From Cynocephalus volans (Eukaryota; Chordata; Mammalia; Dermoptera; Cynocephalidae): a DNA stretch of 64,000 nucleotides. Positions 40,796 to 51,962 of the stretch are shown in pieces. The DNA lies in NCBI RefSeq assembly GCF_027409185.1, contig NC_084472.1, positions 88,366,427-88,430,426 of the forward strand, in the 5' to 3' direction. Below the pieces are notes generated by a model. The model saw nothing but the letters and a program-made list of their open reading frames with translations. It was not told the DNA's origin and ran no database searches. A program made the translations under genes and the position numbers. Position 1 is the first letter of the stretch. Each line of letters begins with the position of its first letter.

Positions 40796-42541
40796 TTGGG
40801 AAATGTTCATCAAGCCCCTAAGATGATCTAGTCAGCACCAGGGATATGGCCCCATCTCCCAGCTGGAGGAAAGGAAATCTGTGAGATGACCCGTGCAGCC
40901 CTCGGTGCTGCGGGGCAAGGTGGATGGATCCAAACCAGTCTGGGAGGTCATCGCAGAGAGAATGATCTGTAAACTGACTTTCTAATGACAGACAAGATTT
41001 CACCAGGAGAGAAAAGGTGAAGCTGGAAGAGGGGAGAAGACTCCAGAGAACAAGATTTTTGCTGGTGGTTCCATAAGGTTAGATATCTCGTGGAAGACTC
41101 CCTGTGGCAGAGAGGATACAGTCGAACCAGGACGTGTCTTTTCTGCCATGCTAAGGAATTTGAACTTTATTCTGAAAGCCAAGGGACAACGCTGATGGAT
41201 GTTAAACAACACGACCCCCTGAAGGATTAACAAAACAAAATCCTCTCCTGTCCACTCTCATCCTTATGACACGTCTGAAAGAAAACTTGTTTTTTTATTT
41301 TTCTTTCATCATCTTGAACATATTTGTAGTGACATTTGTCTGGGACTTGAACTGTGACTGATCCTTCCTGAAGCAGTAGTTATGATTTTGTATAGGCTAG
41401 ATATTAAATGCTTGCTCCTGTGAGGTTCCCCCCTCCCCATTTCTTTTCTCCTTTTGTGCAATCATTTCCAGAAAGAACCCACCAATTGTATTTCTTCATC
41501 TGAGGTCCCTGATGTGGATGGATACATGGCTGGGCCTTTTGCAACATTTAGGGCAAACCACTTGGCTGAGCTGGCAAGGTGGTGTGAGAGTAATCAGCAG
41601 GTTTATTTGAGGATATGTATTTACGGTGCTACAGGGCTGTTCTAAATGGGGCTATTATCTGGCCTTTTCGCTGCGGCTATAAATGTCCTTCCAGAATGTG
41701 GGTCCCCACAATAAGCCCATCATGCTTCCTGAATGTGGCTTCAAAACATTATTTATGCAGGCTCCAGCCAATGCACATGCATGTGCTTGGGTAATTTCAA
41801 TCGTGTTTCTTGAACAGTTTGGCACAAACTCAATGCCAGATGCTCTATTAAATGTTTCCAGGGCAATCGCAGGCAGAAAGAAGGGGAAAGCAGAGATTTG
41901 TTGAATAGTCAGTGGTGACTAAGATTGAAATGCAGCCTTAAATTATTCATAGCGTGGTACGAGCTGAGGAGAAATCATAACTGAACATCTTGGGGCCATT
42001 TCAAAGGATTTTATCTTTCTTCTGGCCCGGGGGTGTCCTCTCCACTAGAGTTCAATGAGAAAAAGCCCAGCCAAGTGTGGAGCTTCCAAGGGACCATGTG
42101 CAAGGAACAGCAGGGCTGAAAACTCAGGTTGAGCTGCTCTGGAGGCCCTGGATCAAAATGGAAAGTCTTGGTTTCCATGGTTCTAGACCCCACTCTGCAA
42201 ATATACTTGGAGACATAGATGCTTTCAAATTTCTTACAAAATGTCTGTGCCAAACCCCAAAATACCTTTTCCATATGTTCTTGTTTTGCTTCCCCACCTC
42301 TAAAGCTTGTACAACAGAAATGGGAACAGATTCTTAAAGAGCGTACCGTTTTTATTTATTTAAAAAATATTTGTGTATATATAGGCATAAGCATGCGTGT
42401 ACAGAAAAACAGAAGTATAGCAAATACCAGTGTACTTAGGTGCATCCAAAATCTGAAATCTGTGCACATTTAATGAGGAGGAGAGATTACTCTTTTGAAA
42501 ATGAAGTTACTATAGAGTTTTCACAATCGAGGAAGAAAAAG
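40796..42541. other. Mostly unassigned, with a diverged antisense L2 piece
   Basis: Bases 41140-41240 (GCCATGCTAAGGAATTTGAA, TTTATTCTGAAAGCCAAGGG) resemble antisense L2 coding sequence. From about 41250 to 42540 I see no repeat and no gene. Confidence 0.4.
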
Positions 42542-42547
42542 CATAAG

Positions 42548-42550
<3 letters not shown>

Positions 42551-42580
<30 letters not shown>

Positions 42581-42583
42581 TGT
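42551..42583. mobile_element. Body-less poly(T) insertion
   Basis: A 33-bp tract, nearly all T with three C interruptions, sits exactly between two copies of CATAAGCTT (42542-42550 and 42584-42592). This is the footprint expected of target-primed reverse transcription that copied only a poly(A) tail. Confidence 0.6.
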
Positions 42584-42592
42584 CATAAGCTT

Positions 42593-43450
42593 AAGAAAAC
42601 ATTTATGGGCCTTTTGGTCAGGAAAGATGAAGCCCCTGTCCAGTTTAGGGGGGTTGGATTAGGCAGAGGAAGGTGGGGAGTGAAGGAACTCAATTGCTCA
42701 ATTTAATGAAGTAATGGGAATTTAGGTATGATCCTCTGGCAGGGCTAGAGGAAAAAGGCTTTGTGAGCCTGGAAGATGCAAAGAAGAGGACGTATGGAAC
42801 TGAAGGTTTAGGGAAAAAGAGGAGTCCTGAGAAAACAGGGCAGCAGGCACAGACACACTGGAAGGACGGCCAGTGAGAAGGACTCTGGGCGGGAGGGTAA
42901 AGGGACTTGGGGACTGTGATGTCTGGTATTCAGTTGCAAGTCATTGCCTATTTTGAGCAGCACTGTAGGACGCCTCTTGAGCCCTAAACCTTCACCAAAT
43001 TTTTGTGCTGTTGGTACTTTGGGAAACGAAGAGCCAGGTTTGCTTGGGGTGGGCAAAGAAAGCTGTGCAGGAAAAGGGAGCAGTCTCGGGAACTGAGAAG
43101 ATTCAGGACAAGCAGGAATTTGTAGCCAGACATGACTGGAGATATAAGCCCGTATCTCCTACACCCAAATCTGGGGGAGTCTTCAGAAGTCTTGCTGAGG
43201 CCACGAACTTTCTGTCTAGAGCATGGTATAAAGCCTCAAGCACGTTTGTTTGTATATTAAAGAAAACAGTGATTGCAGAGGCTGCAGGACTTTAGGAGCA
43301 TCCAGGCAGCCCACACTAGATTACAATTGTGCATAATTATGTGTATGTGTAAAAAAAGAAAGAAAGAAAAGAAATACTTGTGGTTCTTAATTTCCAGATT
43401 TGTTGTTCTCATTCCACTGGGCACCAAATCAACACCTGTGGCTCCTGGCA
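42593..43450. other. Unassigned intergenic sequence
   Basis: No gene or repeat recognised. A short AAAG-rich run lies at 43347-43371. Confidence 0.4.
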
Positions 43451-43823
43451 TGGACTGAATTGTGTTCACAGTCATATGTTGAAGCCCTAACCCAAAAGGT
43501 AACTGTGTTTGGAGATTGGGCCTTTGAAAAGGTAATTAAGGTTAAATGAGGTCATAAGATCCAATAAGACTTGTGACCTTACAAGAAGGGGAGTGTCTCA
43601 GAGACCTGTCTTTCTTCATGCACAGAAGAAAGACCGTGTGAGGACACAGTAAGAAGGTGGCCATCTGCAAGCCAAGGAAAGAGGCCTCACCAGAAACAAA
43701 CTCTGCCAGCACTTTGACCTTGGGCTTCCAGTCTCCTGAACTGTAAAAAAGTAAATTTCTGTTCTTTAAGCCACCCAGTCTGTGGTGTTTTGTTATGACA
43801 GCTCAAACCTACCAATATAGTTC
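43451..43823 (+). mobile_element. MaLR LTR, MLT1/MST-like (sense)
   Basis: TGGACTGAATTGTGTTCACA at the left, GGAGATTGGGCCTTTGAAAA, GTGTGAGGACACAGTAAG, and TTTAAGCCACCCAGTCTGTG with TTTTGTTATGACAGC at the right. Exact ends and duplication are not clear. Confidence 0.75.
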
Positions 43824-43859
43824 CTGATGCATTTTTGTTTCTGGCTCTTTTTCAAATGC

Positions 43860-44622
43860 TGCTATAGTTTGAATGTTTTTGTCCCCTCCAAAATTCATGT
43901 TGAAACTTAGTCCCCAAGGCAACAGTATTGGGAGATGTAGGGAAAATATAGGAAAATGGTCAGGGCCCCTCAGATGTTCAGAATCTTGCTGAGCATTTGC
44001 TGTAAAAATCCACGTGCACCCGGGTGTCCCTTGGTTGCTATCTAATGTAATTGCATAGGGGCACCCAGGTGTCCTAGGTTATGCACCTACATATAAAGGA
44101 CTAATGGCTCTGATACACAGTGATTCTTGGGACACTCTGGGAGGCTACTAGGGTGGCTGCTCCTAGCTCTGAATAAAGCCTGTTAATTTTTTACCCACGG
44201 TTCCGAGGACCTTTTCCTATTACCTAGCTCATGGACCTGTGTGTGAAGAGTTTGTGATCCAGTTTGTGCAACAGGCTTGAGGGGTCTGTGAGCCCTGGCT
44301 TGACGGGAGGTGTAGCCTTTGAGAGTCAAGAGGGCTCTGCCTTCACGAGTGGGATTAGTTGCCCTTATAAGAGGGTTTGTTGGAGGGAGTTTGCCCCTTT
44401 TGTCCTTCCACCTTTTGCCACCTGAGGATTGTTTATCCCTATCAGGGTAAGAGGCATGCAGCGCCATCTTGAAAGCATAGAGCAGCTTCATCAGACACCA
44501 AATTGCCAGCACCTTGATCTTGGACTTCCCAGCCTCCAGAACTGTGAGAAATAAATTTCTGTTGTTTGTAAATTACTCCGTCTCTGGTATTTTGTTGCTG
44601 TAGCACAAAACAGACTAAGACA
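43860..44622 (+). mobile_element. MST-type MaLR LTR with a second LTR nested inside
   Basis: Begins TGCTATAGTTTGAATG and ends CAGACTAAGACA, with exact 5-bp duplications AATGC at 43855-43859 and 44623-44627. At 763 bp it is about 370 bp longer than the MST LTRs elsewhere in this window, because foreign sequence interrupts it between about 43936 and 44304. Confidence 0.9.
43936..44304 (+). mobile_element. Nested solo LTR, family not identified
   Basis: Starts TGTAGGGAAAATATAGG. It has a TATAAA at 44092-44097 and an AATAAA at 44172-44177 with promoter-to-poly(A) spacing typical of an LTR. Near-repeats GGGAGATGTAG (43930-43940) and GGGAGGTGTAG (44305-44315) flank it. A canonical CA end is not visible, so the right boundary is uncertain. 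Confidence 0.55.
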
Positions 44623-44859
44623 AATGCCTTTTCAGTTTTTCTGTTTGATACAAAAGAGAGAGTTTCTAGTAGGCACAGTTCCTTTTTCTAAATTTCTTCA
44701 ATTAATGAGGTGCTAGTTTCCTGTGTTCTCTAATTGAAGCCAATTTTTCCCTTTGCACAAGTGCTACACATAATTGCCCCGTATTTGAAGAATGGCAATT
44801 TGGCACAAGCAATTACAATAATTTTTTCAAAATAGAAGTGGTTTTATTGTATTTTCATA

Positions 44860-45250
44860 TTATAAAAGGACATTTTAAAAAGAAGTACATTTTTATTGTT
44901 TTTGTTTTATTTTGTTTAATTCAGACAATATAGAAACCTAGAGAAAAATAAAAATACCTGATTTATTTTACAAAAATGCCATGGCAGATTGTGTACAGTT
45001 GTATAATTGGTTTTAGTTGTCTATAGCTCTATATTATGAATATCTCTCTGTGAGAGGGAGTTTGATATAGAACATCATTTTAAATGGTTGCATAGTATTC
45101 CACTTTATTGATTACCATAATTCATTTAACCAGTCTCTCCTTTTTAGACATCATAGCAGCCGTAAAGAGATATACATCCTTTTACCAACATTTTTGCACA
45201 CTTGGCCAATTGTTTCCTGGGGACACTTCCTAGAAGTAGGATGCATTCAA
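44860..45250 (-). mobile_element. Old L1 3' fragment (antisense)
   Basis: GGTTGCATAGTATTCCAC, TTTAACCAGTCTCTCCTTTT and CCTGGGGACACTTCCTAGAA are antisense L1M phrases. Confidence 0.6.
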
Positions 45251-46275
45251 TAATTCTTCAGCACATAGATTGAGTGTCTTCTAACACACAGCACTAATTG
45301 ACACTGGAGATGAAGCAGTGATCAAGATAGACACAGTCCCTCCAGGGTTTTTAGTGTGATGGAGAATTTAGGTATTAGACAAGGAATTAAAATAAAGTGT
45401 GATGAGTGTTTTCATGGGGAAAGTACAGAGCATTTTGGTTAAAAGGAAATGCACTTTTAAAAAGGCTCTTGCTATATTTTAGCCAGTTGTTCTCCCAGAA
45501 ACCTTGTGTTAGTGTGCACTCCCCCCAGCAGGTCCGGAAGCACCTTTGCCTTTGCGTTTATAGGAAAGCCGTGAACTCACATTGCTAAATCTTTCTGGTC
45601 AATTTCGAAAGAAGAAAATTACTTCTCGTTGTGGTGTTTATAGCCATTAATTATTCATATAGGTTTCTGATTACTTTCCTATTGTCCTGTCCATTTGTAA
45701 GAAGACACTTAGCAACCCCTCCTTGATGTGTGTATGATTTCAAAATGCTAACTGCTTAATTTCCCAAAGGTATGCTTAAATTTCACACATCCAGCAAATC
45801 GTTCAGAAGTTGAAGTTAGTCCCCTGCACCCTCCTTAGTCCAAACCTCCCTGACTTCACTCTGCTCTGTGGTATGCAGCCCTCCTGTTTCTTTCCATCCC
45901 TGCTGGGGCTGCTGCCAGCCCTGCCCTCCCTGAATAACACCCACCACTGCTTCTTAGAGTTTGGAGCAGGCCTGGACCACTTCTCGCTAATACATATCTG
46001 TTCTTGACTCTTTCTGCACAAAATGCATCCATGTGGAAGGCTTTGGGTGGGTGTAAGGAGGGAATGAAAAGGGTGAAGTGATATCCTGTCTGGGAGAATC
46101 TGGAGAAGTTGGTAATTCCCACAATAGGCTTATTTAACCATTCTCTGGGCCACAGGCATATCAATCATGTCTGCTCTGTAAATCAGTCTGAGAAATAAAG
46201 TGCCATTCATTCATTCAACTAATATTTATTGAGCTCCTAATCTATGCGGGGCCTAGTATCTGAAGATACAATGTA
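45250..46275. other. Unassigned sequence with short L2 relics
   Basis: Antisense L2 3' ends lie at about 45250-45400 (GAAGCAGTGATCAAGATAG) and 46205-46265 (CATTCATTCAACTAATATTT). Nothing else recognised. Confidence 0.45.
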
Positions 46276-46628
46276 TGTTTATAATTATGTGAAGATCATA
46301 AATTATTATCTGTTTCAGCTGTTGTTACAAGTCTGTTGACCTGCAGACTTGGAAAGCCATTTTCCAGTAGGTGGTGTTGGTAGGTCCCACCCAAAGGTGA
46401 ACGGTTCCTTGCACGGATCATCAGGGTGTATATGGTGATTACCTAATGTGGGAAACCAGAACTGAGTGGAAGGGCACCAAGGGAGTGGGGCTTTCCCCAG
46501 TATCAAGGAGGACGGACCAGTCACACGAGGACAGCCCTCATGCCTGTGGGGTTACACTGTCCTATGGAGTAAGAATGTCATCATGGTAGGATTCGAAATC
46601 TGTCTCTGAGAAATCTGACTTTTGTGTA

Positions 46629-47031
46629 TGTATTAGTCCATTTCTGTTGCTTATACCAAAATATCTGGAACTTAGTAATTTGTAAGAAAGAAAATTATTG
46701 CTTAAGTTTTGGAGGCTGGGAAAACCACAGTCCAGGGAACACATCTGGTGAGGTGACTCTTTGGCAGTGGCTTTACAGCAACACAGGGGTCTCACATGGC
46801 AGAAAATTACGGACAGACTCTTCCTCTCTCTCCTTTTAAAGCCCTCAGAACCACGCCCCTGACCACCATTATTAATCCACTCACTACTGCAGGGTCCTAC
46901 AATCCAATCACCTCTTTAAGGCTCCACCTTTCAATTATCATAATAGAATTTCCCACCCTCAATAATTACAATGAGAATTAAGCTTCTAATATATGGACTT
47001 TGGGGGAACACAATTCAATCAGTCCATAGCT
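46629..47031 (-). mobile_element. MST-type LTR (antisense)
   Basis: Begins TGTATTAGTCCATTTCTG and ends CCATAGCT (the canonical final A is mutated). Exact 5-bp duplications GTGTA lie at 46624-46628 and 47032-47036. Same subfamily as the copies at 36016 and 55427 (TCTGTTGCTTATA). Confidence 0.9.
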
Positions 47032-47257
47032 GTGTACTACTGATATTTTCCTATAACTATTTCCTATTTTTTTTTTCTTTTTTTGTCAATGCCCTTTTAA
47101 AAATGCCAGCTTGTCTTCTTTGTACTAAGAGACACCAGGGAAAGAAACTGTTGTGCATTCTCAGGCTAGATAGTCCCCTGGGGATAGTGTGAATCAGCAG
47201 AGGAGTCAAAGCCACGGGACTACAGTGGATTTCGTCTTTCTCACAAGATCAATTCTT

Positions 47258-47274
47258 TTTTTTTTTTTTACAAC
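47258..47274. mobile_element. Second body-less poly(T) insertion
   Basis: A T run plus ACAAC lies between two exact copies of ATCAATTCTT (47248-47257 and 47275-47284). This has the same appearance as 42551-42583. Confidence 0.5.
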
Positions 47275-47284
47275 ATCAATTCTT

Positions 47285-48480
47285 CTTGTTCCTCTTTCTC
47301 TTCCTCTTCATCCTGCTCCTCCTCCTCTTCCTCTTGCTTCTTTTTTGATCCTCCTCAAAACCCCCTTACAAAACCCATAGCTCAGGGACAAGCCAAGATG
47401 CAGCCAGACCTCCTAAGACCCCATCAAGAAATTCTGCAGAACAGGAAGCTTGACCCTGACCTCAGGGGCTGCCACCAAAGGGAATCATGCTCTGATAGTG
47501 CAGAGGGGTTTTACTGTAGCCCTTCCTGGAGTTTCATACTTCAATGGGAGAATAATATCATCCTTTGATTTAATTATAGTAGAGCTTTGTTCTTTGAATG
47601 CACTAAATCCTTAGCGATAGGGCCCAGTGAGAAAACATAGAGGCTGTTCTAAGTAGACCTGAGTAGTGGAACCCTGAACCACATTTGAAGAGCAGTGTCT
47701 CAGGTTTTTAATTAATGTCAATATAGTTCCTGTGTTATTGTAGTATCCTTGTGTTTTTGTAAATAAATTTTTTACGGATGATTGGGTTATTTGTGCTGTT
47801 ATTCTGACAGGGAAGATTCGGGTCTTTGTTTGCACAGGAACCACACAGCAGGCCCAAGTCTGGAACAAATCAATGCAAAGTTAAACCTAAACCTGGACAA
47901 GTGGTTTGTAATGGCTCTGCTGACAGACAGGCGGCACACACATTCCCAGTCAGGCCAGCGCTGAGGGTGACGAGGGGACAAGTCAAACCATGGTTCCAGG
48001 GCTTGTTGTTAGCATTGGAAGTGAATTGTTGGAATTCAGAAGTGATTCAATCATGTGTGAGTTATTATAGCTTGACAATTGCCATTGTTTGTTTACTGAC
48101 TTTTATTTTTAGACTTTAAAAATGTTCCCATTGTTAACCCTTCTGGGCACACGTACAGTAGCAATAAGCTGCCACAACCAGCAAGCCAGCCAGCTCCTAA
48201 AAATGTTTATAACCAATCTGGGCTGTCACTTTCTCTCATATCAAATCCAGAGTAAATATCCATATTCTTGGCTGTCTGTCACTCAAGGTCAGAATGTACA
48301 TCAGGTATGGGAGGCTGGTAATGCAGGTGCAGTTTGGAGCTGAAATTTGCCCTATTGTATGAGCAAATGACAGCAAAATTCTCCTTCACAGTTTGCTAAT
48401 CAATTTTTTTTAACGTACAACATAAAGACAATTTTACTTCTTCCTTTTCAACATGTATGCCTGTAGCACCACCACTCCTC
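47285..48480. other. Unassigned intergenic sequence
   Basis: A short TTCCTC-rich run at about 47285-47345; otherwise no gene or repeat recognised. Confidence 0.4.
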
Positions 48481-48504
48481 CCACCCCCCACAAATTATTT
48501 TTGC

Positions 48505-48720
48505 CTTATGTGTCAGCTAGATTTTTCTACAAAGTATCAGGTAGTAAATATTTTAGGTTTTGCTGGTCATACATTCTCTGTCACAACTACTTTTTAAAAA
48601 ATTTTTATTATTATTAGCATATTCATTATTACAAATCGTGATTTTTCTTTATGCCCTTTACCCAACCTATCACTTCCCAAACCCCCTTCCTCCCTCCCCC
48701 CACCTCTAATTGGTTTTTGA
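48505..48720 (-). mobile_element. DNA-transposon relic interrupted by an L1 3' end
   Basis: Bases 48505-48590 (GGTAGTAAATATTTTAGGTT, TCTCTGTCACAACTAC) match a widespread mammalian DNA-transposon repeat. At about 48592-48715 comes ATTATTATTAGCATATTCAT, then a C-rich end. This resembles the 3' end of a short, young, antisense L1. Confidence 0.45.
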
Positions 48721-48764
48721 GGGCCAGCAGTTGGAGTCTCTCCCGTGGCCCCAGAGAGCAATGT

Positions 48765-49080
48765 GGTCGCATGGAACCGGAAGTCAGGGGCCTGGCCTAG
48801 GTCTGGAACTTACTGGCTGTGCGGCCTTGAGCAAGTTGGCCTTGCATAGCCTCAGGCCCCCATCTGAAAAGTAGAGGAATAATACATATTTGCAGGGTTT
48901 GGGGGGTGACTCATCATTTATCCAACACATTTCTACTGGGTCCATAATGTGTACTAGAAATTGTTTTAAGCACTGTGGATACAATTGTGAACAGGAGAGA
49001 TGGAGGCCCTGTCTTGGTATTTAAGGTCGCCTTCGTTATATTGAGAAGAAAACAGTCAGAAACACTGTGATACTGTGGTA
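48765..49080. repeat. MIR (sense) followed by L2 3' end (antisense)
   Basis: MIR at 48765-48900 (GGAACTTACTGGCTGTGCGG, CTTGAGCAAGTTGG). L2 at 48910-49080 (CATTTATCCAACACATTTCT, GCACTGTGGATACAATTGTG). Confidence 0.6.
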
Positions 49081-49839
49081 GGACAGGAGGAATTCAGGAT
49101 GCCACAGCCCTCCAAACAGAGTAGAAGTTCTAAGGTGGCTCCCATCTTTACACCAGGGCCCGGCCCGCAGGTGCCAGTCCCTCAGAAGCCTTGTCTCCAG
49201 CAGGGCAGTGAGCGGTGCCCGGGCAGACAGAGGAAGCCCTACACCAGTGGTGGTTCTCTTAGTTTGCTCAGGTAGTTCTCTTGGGTCTGCTTTTGGACAT
49301 CTTTGACCATTAAGTGAATTGGTTCTTATTAAGTCCAGAAGATATTTTTAGACAATTTAGAAGACCTTGTGTTATCTAAGAGGTCCGCTGACCTGGGTGG
49401 GGACCAATCCAATGGCCCCGAGGCCTCATTTAACAACTCCCTGAACCCTGGCCTCTGTCGCTCCTACCCATCCATAACCCCTCCCTTTCCTCCTTAACTA
49501 GCTGAGACCCACAGTCCCCATCACGGGCACTTCCTTCCTGGGATATTTCCCAGCTCCCTTGCCCTTCCCCTCCTTTCTTTGAACTCTCTTGGCAACCTCC
49601 TATCCTGGGTCTATCTGGTTCTCCACCAACACCACTGCGACATCCAGGTGGTTGAAAAGGACTGGAGGAAGACTTGAAGGCCATGGGTCTCACCTTCAAG
49701 GCCTGGCCAGGAACCTCCAGTGGGCCTCGGTATTCCCCAGGGACCCTACCCTCTGCACCCTCAGTTCACTCCCCCCTCATTTTGGCAGCTATTTAGCAAA
49801 TAGCTCCCCTCCCAGAGCCCCCAAGCCTCTTCTGTGGAT
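49081..49839. other. Unassigned, moderately C-rich sequence
   Basis: No gene recognised. Parts may belong to the L2 that becomes clear from about 49840. Confidence 0.4.
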
Positions 49840-50767
49840 CTGATGGAGACCATCATAAGAGACGTTCCATACGTGCCAACCCTCATCCACCCACCATGAG
49901 CTTTTGCCCCTGTTACTCCAGGGGGCTGCCTGTGCTTCTGCCTAAGGCCGACCTCATTTAAATCCTTAATCCACCTTTCCTGCTATTCGAGGACGTCATG
50001 TCAGCAATTAGTCCCTCTCTCTCCCACATCACCAACTTTTCTCTTTCTATTGCACCATGCCCACCAGCATGCAAACATTTTCTCCAGCTTCAAAAAAATT
50101 AGAAAAGCGCATTTCTCTCTCAGCGTCCACCTCAATTCTCCATTCCTTCCCTTTCACAGCCAAACTTCTCAGAAGAGTTTTCTCTAGAGCCTGTCTCCAA
50201 ATCTGATCTGTAATCAAATGACCTTCTGTCAGCTCACTACCAACACCCCCCAGGTGGTGATGCCAACACCAACACCCACTACCAACACCCAGCTCCAAAC
50301 CACCACCGTGTATCACCCGGATCATTGCAGTAGCCTCCTGACTTGGTTTCCCTGCCTCATCCTTGCTTCTTTGCAGCAGAAAAAAATTTGTACCTCTGCT
50401 GAAAGCCCCCCAACAGCTTCCTATTTACATTTAGAATAAAAGCCTCACTTAAGTATGAGGCCATCCGTGACCCTCACAGCCTCCCCACTCCTCCCACCGC
50501 CACTGTGACACCAGTCTCCTGACACCAGTCGTCTGCCTGCTTACTACAGTGCTCTTTCCCCACGAGGCCACATCTCTCTCTCCTACTTCAGGTCTCTGCT
50601 CAGATGTCCCGTCATGTGGGTAGCCTTCTCTAACCAGCCCATTTAAAAGTGCTTCCTCGCAAACATTTTCTGATCCCTGATTAATTCTTCTCCATAGCAT
50701 GTATCACCATCTGACGTTCTATGTATTTTCTTTTTTACTTTACTGCTTTCCTACCTCACAAGAATAC

Positions 50768-51317
50768 TGTGGAGGTAGAGATAACCCCCAACCTTTTTGG
50801 TAAACAAGACCAGATACTTAGGACCTTCCGTTACCAGGTGCTTAAGACCTTCCGTCGCCAGAAGATTAGGACTTTCCACTGCCAGGGGGAAGGGACTTTC
50901 CAAAGAGCCCAAAGTTCACCCTGTTCCAGGAAGGGCGTATGCTCACCCGATTCCAGGAACAGCATGACCAGAACCTTATCTTTGGACACCAAGGGAGGAA
51001 AGAGTGGGGGGTGGACCATTGGTCAATACCTCAGTCCTTCCTTTGCCCGCCAAAAGCTAAAAGCCCAATGGTTTTAAAAATTGCTTAAAGTGGCCAATAA
51101 ACGGCGTGCAACCCATCCTGTTACCAAAGCCTGCCTACCAAACTGTATAAAAGATGCTTGAGTTAAAAGCTCGGGGCCGCTTCTGTCCTGAAAACGGAGC
51201 TACCTCAGCATGCTGAAATAAAAACCTCTTGCGTGATTGCAGCGGTCTCTGTCTCCTGGTCTTTGCGAGATGAGCCTTCCCAACAAGTAAGATTTGCGCT
51301 TTGGGGCCAGTCTTACA
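50768..51317 (+). mobile_element. Solo LTR of a gamma-type (ERV1) endogenous retrovirus
   Basis: A 550-bp LTR starting TGTGGAGG and ending CTTACA, with exact 4-bp duplications ATAC at 50764-50767 and 51318-51321; 4 bp is usual for ERV1. The U3 part holds a 24-bp tandem array (50808-50905) and a 27-bp doublet (50914-50967). A CCAAT box lies at 51094-51098, TATAAAA at 51146-51152 and AATAAA at 51217-51222, giving a normal U3-R-U5 order. No internal retroviral sequence or second LTR is present. I do not recognise the subfamily. Confidence 0.9.
50808..50905 (+). promoter_or_regulatory. 24-bp tandem array with kappaB-type motifs in U3
   Basis: Units start at 50821, 50845, 50869 and 50893, with a partial unit before (50808-50820). 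Each unit carries GGACYTTCC or AGACCTTCC, followed in the full units by a CCAG core. The last junction creates GGGACTTTCC at 50892-50901, a consensus NF-kappaB site. Direct repeats in U3 commonly act as enhancers; activity here is inferred. Confidence 0.6.
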
Positions 51318-51689
51318 ATACAAGCTCTGTGAGAGGAGGAATTTTTGGTATTGCACAACTCCATCTCCAGTAGGACATAGTAGAATGGCTCCATGAATGG
51401 CAGATGTTATTATTATTTGTTACCAGGAAGACGACTGGAAGGTGTAACTTTAACTCTAATTATTTTGCAATATGAGAATAGATTAAACACATAGTACTGT
51501 TGGCGTGAACAGGACTGAAGCCATGTTGGGACCTGAAACTGCATGGGCTGTAGGCAAATTTTTAAAAGACATAGTATTTTTGTTGGCATGCATTTCTCTG
51601 AGTTCTCTCTTTTCTCATGGTTATCTGATATTTTGAGCTTGCTCTGCTGTGAGGAGGCCCAAGCTAGCCATGTAGAGAGGGCTTTAAAG

Positions 51690-51962
51690 AGAGAGAGGTA
51701 TCCAGACAGCCCCATCTGTTCAATCATCCCAGCCTAGGCCCCAGACATGTGACTAAAGAAGTCTTCTGAGACATCCTGTCCAGTCTAGCCCTCAGGTGAC
51801 TCTAGCCCCAGCCAACATCTCCTTGCAACTACATGCGAAATCCCAAGGGAGAATCACCTAGCTCAACCCAGGTAAAACAATGAACCATGAGAGAGAGAAA
51901 AATGTTGTTTTAAACCACTAGGTTTTGGAGTGGTGGTTATACAGCAATAGGTAACTGAAACA
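51690..51962 (+). mobile_element. MLT1-type LTR, 3' part (sense)
   Basis: TTGTTTTAAACCACTAGGTTTTGGAGTGG (51905-51933) followed by ATACAGCAATAGGTAACTGA are typical of the MLT1 3' end. The left boundary is not clear and may extend to about 51470. Confidence 0.65.

Larger units (their letters stand above)
49840..51390 (+). mobile_element. L2 LINE 3' portion, split by a solo LTR
   Basis: L2 coding-end and 3' phrases run from about 49840 to 50767 (GATCATTGCAGTAGCCTCCT, GGTCTCTGCTCAGATGTCCC, AGCATGTATCACCATCTGAC). They resume at 51318 (AATACAAGCTCTGTGAGAGG). The gap is exactly the solo LTR at 50768-51317. Confidence 0.85.
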
